From an uncultured Pseudomonadales bacterium (GTDB lineage Bacteria; Pseudomonadota; Gammaproteobacteria; Pseudomonadales; Pseudohongiellaceae), in NCBI GenBank assembly GCA_938082955.1, contig CALKDE010000140.1, positions 1-9,249 of the forward strand: DNA of 9,249 bases. Reading direction: 5' to 3'. Positions 7,160-9,249 of this stretch are shown here, piece by piece. The notes under the pieces were generated by a model. It was not told the origin of the DNA, made no database searches, and worked only from the letters and a program-made list of their open reading frames with translations. A program made the position numbers and the translations under genes. Position 1 is the stretch's first letter, and the number at the start of each line of letters is the position of its first letter.

Positions 7160-8008
7160 ATGGAGATTGGAACGATACTGGCCCTTGGGGTCGCCGCTTT
7201 CCTGTTCATCACCCTTGCCCAGGGCGTTCGCCAAGTTCCCCAAGGTTCTAAGTGGGTGGTGCAGCGACTTGGCAAGTATCACAGCTCACTAAAGCCCGGA
7301 CTCAATTTTATTATTCCCTATGTCGACAGCGTCGCCTTCAAGGTCACGACTAAAGATATCGTGCTCGATATTCCCTCACAGGAGGTAATCACCAAAGACA
7401 ACGCCGTGCTGATCACCAATGCAGTCGCTTATATCAATATCGTGTCACCTGAGAAAGCAGTTTATGGCGTAGAAAACTACGTCATAGCCATACAAACCTT
7501 AGTACAGACCTCACTGCGCTCTATCCTCGGCGAAATGAGTCTAGACGACGCACTCTCCTCCAGAGATCACATCAAGGCGAAACTCAAGGCAGCGATTTCT
7601 GATGACATTGCTGATTGGGGTATTACCCTAAAGACCGTGGAGATTCAGGACATCAACCCATCCGGTACTATGCAAAGTGCGATGGAAGAACAGGCCGCGG
7701 CCGAGCGCGCCCGAAGAGCGACGGTAACCAGAGCAGATGGTGACAAACAAGCAGCTATTTTGAAAGCAGAGGGTGCGCTTGAGGCTTCGAAGCGCGAAGC
7801 CGAAGCACAGGTAATTCTAGCCGAAGCCAGCAAACGCTCTATCACTCTAGTAACCGAGGCAATAGGCGAGAAGGAAATGCCCGTGGTCTATCTGCTTGGT
7901 GAGAAGTACATTAGCTCGTTACAGAATTTGTCGGGTTCCGACAATACGAAATTCGTAGTATTTCCAGCGGACATTCCTGCAGCGATAAAAGGGTTAATGG
8001 GCCGCTAA
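7160..8008 (+). CDS. SPFH/band 7 (stomatin/paraslipin, QmcA-like) membrane scaffold protein
   Basis: This 282-residue protein has an N-terminal membrane anchor (about 5-21) followed by an SPFH domain (about 22-180). Typical blocks are VPQGSKWVVQRLGKY (26-40), LKPGLNFIIPYVD (44-56) and the TLVQTSLRSILGEMSLDDALSSR region (113-135). The Ala/Glu-rich coiled coil (about 170-230, including ERARRATVTRADGDKQAA) is characteristic of stomatin-type members. E. coli QmcA, paired with the NfeD protein YbbJ, is the closest familiar relative by layout. SPFH proteins oligomerise into membrane rings or cages that organise microdomains and can shelter or restrain membrane proteases and transporters. It is the second gene of the NfeD-SPFH unit and converges on the BRCT gene, with 49 bases between their stops and no clear terminator there. 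The family call is secure; the cellular role is known only generally. Confidence 0.93.
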   Translation: MEIGTILALGVAAFLFITLAQGVRQVPQGSKWVVQRLGKYHSSLKPGLNFIIPYVDSVAFKVTTKDIVLDIPSQEVITKDNAVLITNAVAYINIVSPEKAVYGVENYVIAIQTLVQTSLRSILGEMSLDDALSSRDHIKAKLKAAISDDIADWGITLKTVEIQDINPSGTMQSAMEEQAAAERARRATVTRADGDKQAAILKAEGALEASKREAEAQVILAEASKRSITLVTEAIGEKEMPVVYLLGEKYISSLQNLSGSDNTKFVVFPADIPAAIKGLMGR

Positions 8009-8057
8009 TCGGTGCTAGGCCAGAATCTATTATCTCTTCTAGGAGGCATTGGGTGAG

Positions 8058-8960
8058 TTAGTGCGCGTACTTTAGCAGTGTGCGCTGCGTGATGATTTTA
8101 ATATCGCTGCCCTCACGCTTCAATAACAGGGCTTTCTCTATCTTTCGACCCTGGCTGGTGTACAGCCAATCACGGCTGGCCAGAGTCCCTATAACTAGGT
8201 AGTTGACGCTCTTATTGATACTGGAATTGGTTTCGGCCCCCAGACAGCACAGCCGGGCATCCACCGACTCTCTATCACCGCTGACAAAGTCACCGGTGAG
8301 GCAAAAAACTGAACCTGCTAGCGTCAAACCATCAACTGAGTCTTCCCAGACTTCCGTAGACGTCTCATAACTCAGGCCCGATTCGTCTGTATCCGTGCCG
8401 GTAACGTGTCGCACCGTAGCTAATAAATTTTTTCGCTCTTCATCGGTGATGATCCCGTCTTCGAGTATGACCTCTAGACGCTCCACGATGACGCTCGCCG
8501 GCCAAACCTTTCTTACCGCTGCGTTGTGCTCAAGCCAGGAAGACATTGCCGTGATTTCTTGATCGTTAAGCACGCTGTCGGAGGCGGTGCCAGCGAGAAA
8601 ACCCGCCAGTTCTTCGATATCACCCACACGCTGTGAAGTCTCGAAATTTTTGTCGTTGATGATCTGTTCGATCAGTGCCTGCATCCGGTTGAGTTCATTC
8701 GGACTAATTACCCTGCCTTCAAGAATCTCTCCAACTTGGGTGAGGATGGCCCGCACGTCGGCGTCTTCGGAAAGAAACTCTTGAGATTGAAGCCAAGAAT
8801 CGAGAAACAGCAGCTCCATCTCGTTGAGGCGCTGATCTGCGACAAGACCTGACAAGATGCCTTTTAGGCCATACAGTGCCTTATCTCTTTCGATGCTAAA
8901 GCTAAAAGCACGCACAAGAGGCTGGCTGTCAATTCCTTTATGAATGTTCAAGAGTAACAA
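8058..8960 (-). CDS. BRCT-domain protein with two tandem helical (TerB-like) repeats
   Basis: About 300 residues. The N-terminal two thirds hold two copies of a helical module of about 67 residues, near 32-98 and 118-185. They align as LKGILSGLV/LAGFLAGTA, RLNEMELLFLDSWL/VLNDQEITAMSSWL and VGEILEGRVISPNEL/LEVILEDGIITDEER. The pattern resembles TerB or EF-hand-like helical domains. A linker (186-212) leads to a C-terminal BRCT domain (213-300) with FCLTGDF, a small-residue core, YLVIGT (254-259), Trp265 and GRKIEKA (271-277), as in the BRCT of bacterial NAD-dependent DNA ligase. BRCT domains bind DNA ends or phosphopeptides, so a role in DNA transactions is plausible but unproven. The start is uncertain: TTG at 8960 directly follows an in-frame TAG, and no ATG precedes the first repeat without crossing it. 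TTG at 8951 is an alternative. There are no membrane segments. Confidence 0.78.
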   Translation of the reverse strand: MLLLNIHKGIDSQPLVRAFSFSIERDKALYGLKGILSGLVADQRLNEMELLFLDSWLQSQEFLSEDADVRAILTQVGEILEGRVISPNELNRMQALIEQIINDKNFETSQRVGDIEELAGFLAGTASDSVLNDQEITAMSSWLEHNAAVRKVWPASVIVERLEVILEDGIITDEERKNLLATVRHVTGTDTDESGLSYETSTEVWEDSVDGLTLAGSVFCLTGDFVSGDRESVDARLCCLGAETNSSINKSVNYLVIGTLASRDWLYTSQGRKIEKALLLKREGSDIKIITQRTLLKYAH

Positions 8961-9093
8961 CTACCTGAATCGTTTTATTAGTCGCATTCATAAAACTTTA
9001 CTATATAGCTGTCGAAGTATTTGATTCGATATTCTGGGCGCCTACGATTAGGCCCTTTCATAAAAATCACTCAGACACCACGTGCCGGCTCAT
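8961..9093 (-). other. Intergenic region upstream of the BRCT gene
   Basis: On the - strand a -10-like TATAGT (9005 down to 9000) lies about 40 bases before the TTG start, but its -35 is weak. GGGC-G-CCTA (9036-9044) and TAGGCCC (9049-9055) pair around a CGAT loop, with one bulged base. This hairpin lies about 40 bases past the stop of the outer-membrane gene and could help end its transcript, though no T-tract follows on that strand. Two ATGs, at 8991 and 8987, precede the BRCT frame; their reading frames stop after 17 and 8 codons. Confidence 0.35.
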
Positions 9094-9249
9094 TCAAAAC
9101 GTACCGTTAATCTTCAGCGAAACCACACGGCCAGATGTGGCACATTGATCTTCTATCTCTTCCAATATTCCAGTGTTAATACGCCCGATGTAACGTTGTC
9201 TCTCCCTGCACTGCAAATTACTGGTGGCGTTTCTCGCATCGAAGCGGTA
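9094..9249 (-). CDS. 3' end of a probable outer-membrane beta-barrel protein (TonB-dependent receptor-like), partial
   Basis: The frame runs in from the right edge of the window with 51 codons before a TGA stop at 9096-9094. The visible end contains NLQCRERQRYIGRI, a second Cys in EDQCATSG, and finishes VVSLKINGTF. A final strand of alternating residues ending in Phe is the recognition signal of outer-membrane barrels handled by the BAM machinery. Its style is that of TonB-dependent receptors. The two cysteines, 22 residues apart, might form an external-loop disulfide. With only 51 residues the family cannot be proved. The rest of the gene lies beyond the window, transcribed toward the BRCT gene on the same strand. 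Confidence 0.55.
   Translation of the reverse strand, partial: YRFDARNATSNLQCRERQRYIGRINTGILEEIEDQCATSGRVVSLKINGTF

Noticed and set aside
8041..8066. AGGAGG followed by GTG/TTG codons on the + strand
   Set aside because: The frames stop within two to eight codons, inside the 3' end of the convergent BRCT gene. No gene is supported.

Overview
The window looks like chromosomal DNA from a Gram-negative bacterium, probably a marine-type gammaproteobacterium. This is inferred from the proteins: a periplasmic adaptor of an ABC exporter, a QmcA/YbbJ-like pair, and an apparent outer-membrane protein C-terminus ending in Phe. Base composition is moderate. I see no rRNA, tRNA, CRISPR array, insertion sequence or phage gene. 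Coding density is high.

Layout. (1) Positions 175-4171 carry four genes on the + strand: a Yip1-family membrane protein, an HlyD/MacA-type membrane fusion protein, an ABC ATPase and a MacB/FtsX-type permease. The ATPase and permease overlap by one base, and the adaptor and ATPase are 38 bases apart. The order Yip1 - adaptor - ATPase - permease is that of the four-component YknWXYZ exporter of Bacillus subtilis. (2) After a gene-poor stretch of 337 bases, 4509-5279 encodes a membrane fatty acid desaturase-like enzyme. It is followed by a near-perfect bidirectional terminator at 5304-5344. (3) An alpha/beta hydrolase lies on the - strand at 5533-6369. (4) Divergently from it, an NfeD-family protein (6646-7098) and an SPFH/stomatin protein (7160-8008) form a two-gene unit with good ribosome binding sites. 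(5) Convergent to that unit, 8058-8960 on the - strand encodes an unusual protein with two tandem helical repeats and a C-terminal BRCT domain. (6) The right edge (9094-9249, - strand) holds the last 51 codons of what looks like an outer-membrane beta-barrel protein.

How the genes may work together. Regions 1, 2 and 4 all concern the cytoplasmic membrane: export of a membrane-active substrate, acyl-chain desaturation, and SPFH/NfeD microdomain organisation. In B. subtilis, YknWXYZ and NfeD/flotillin operons both belong to the envelope-stress sigma-W regulon, so finding the Gram-negative counterparts a few kilobases apart is suggestive. That link is inference. The most notable items are the YknWXYZ-like operon and the duplicated-repeat BRCT protein. 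I do not see evidence of a wholly new defence or mobile system.
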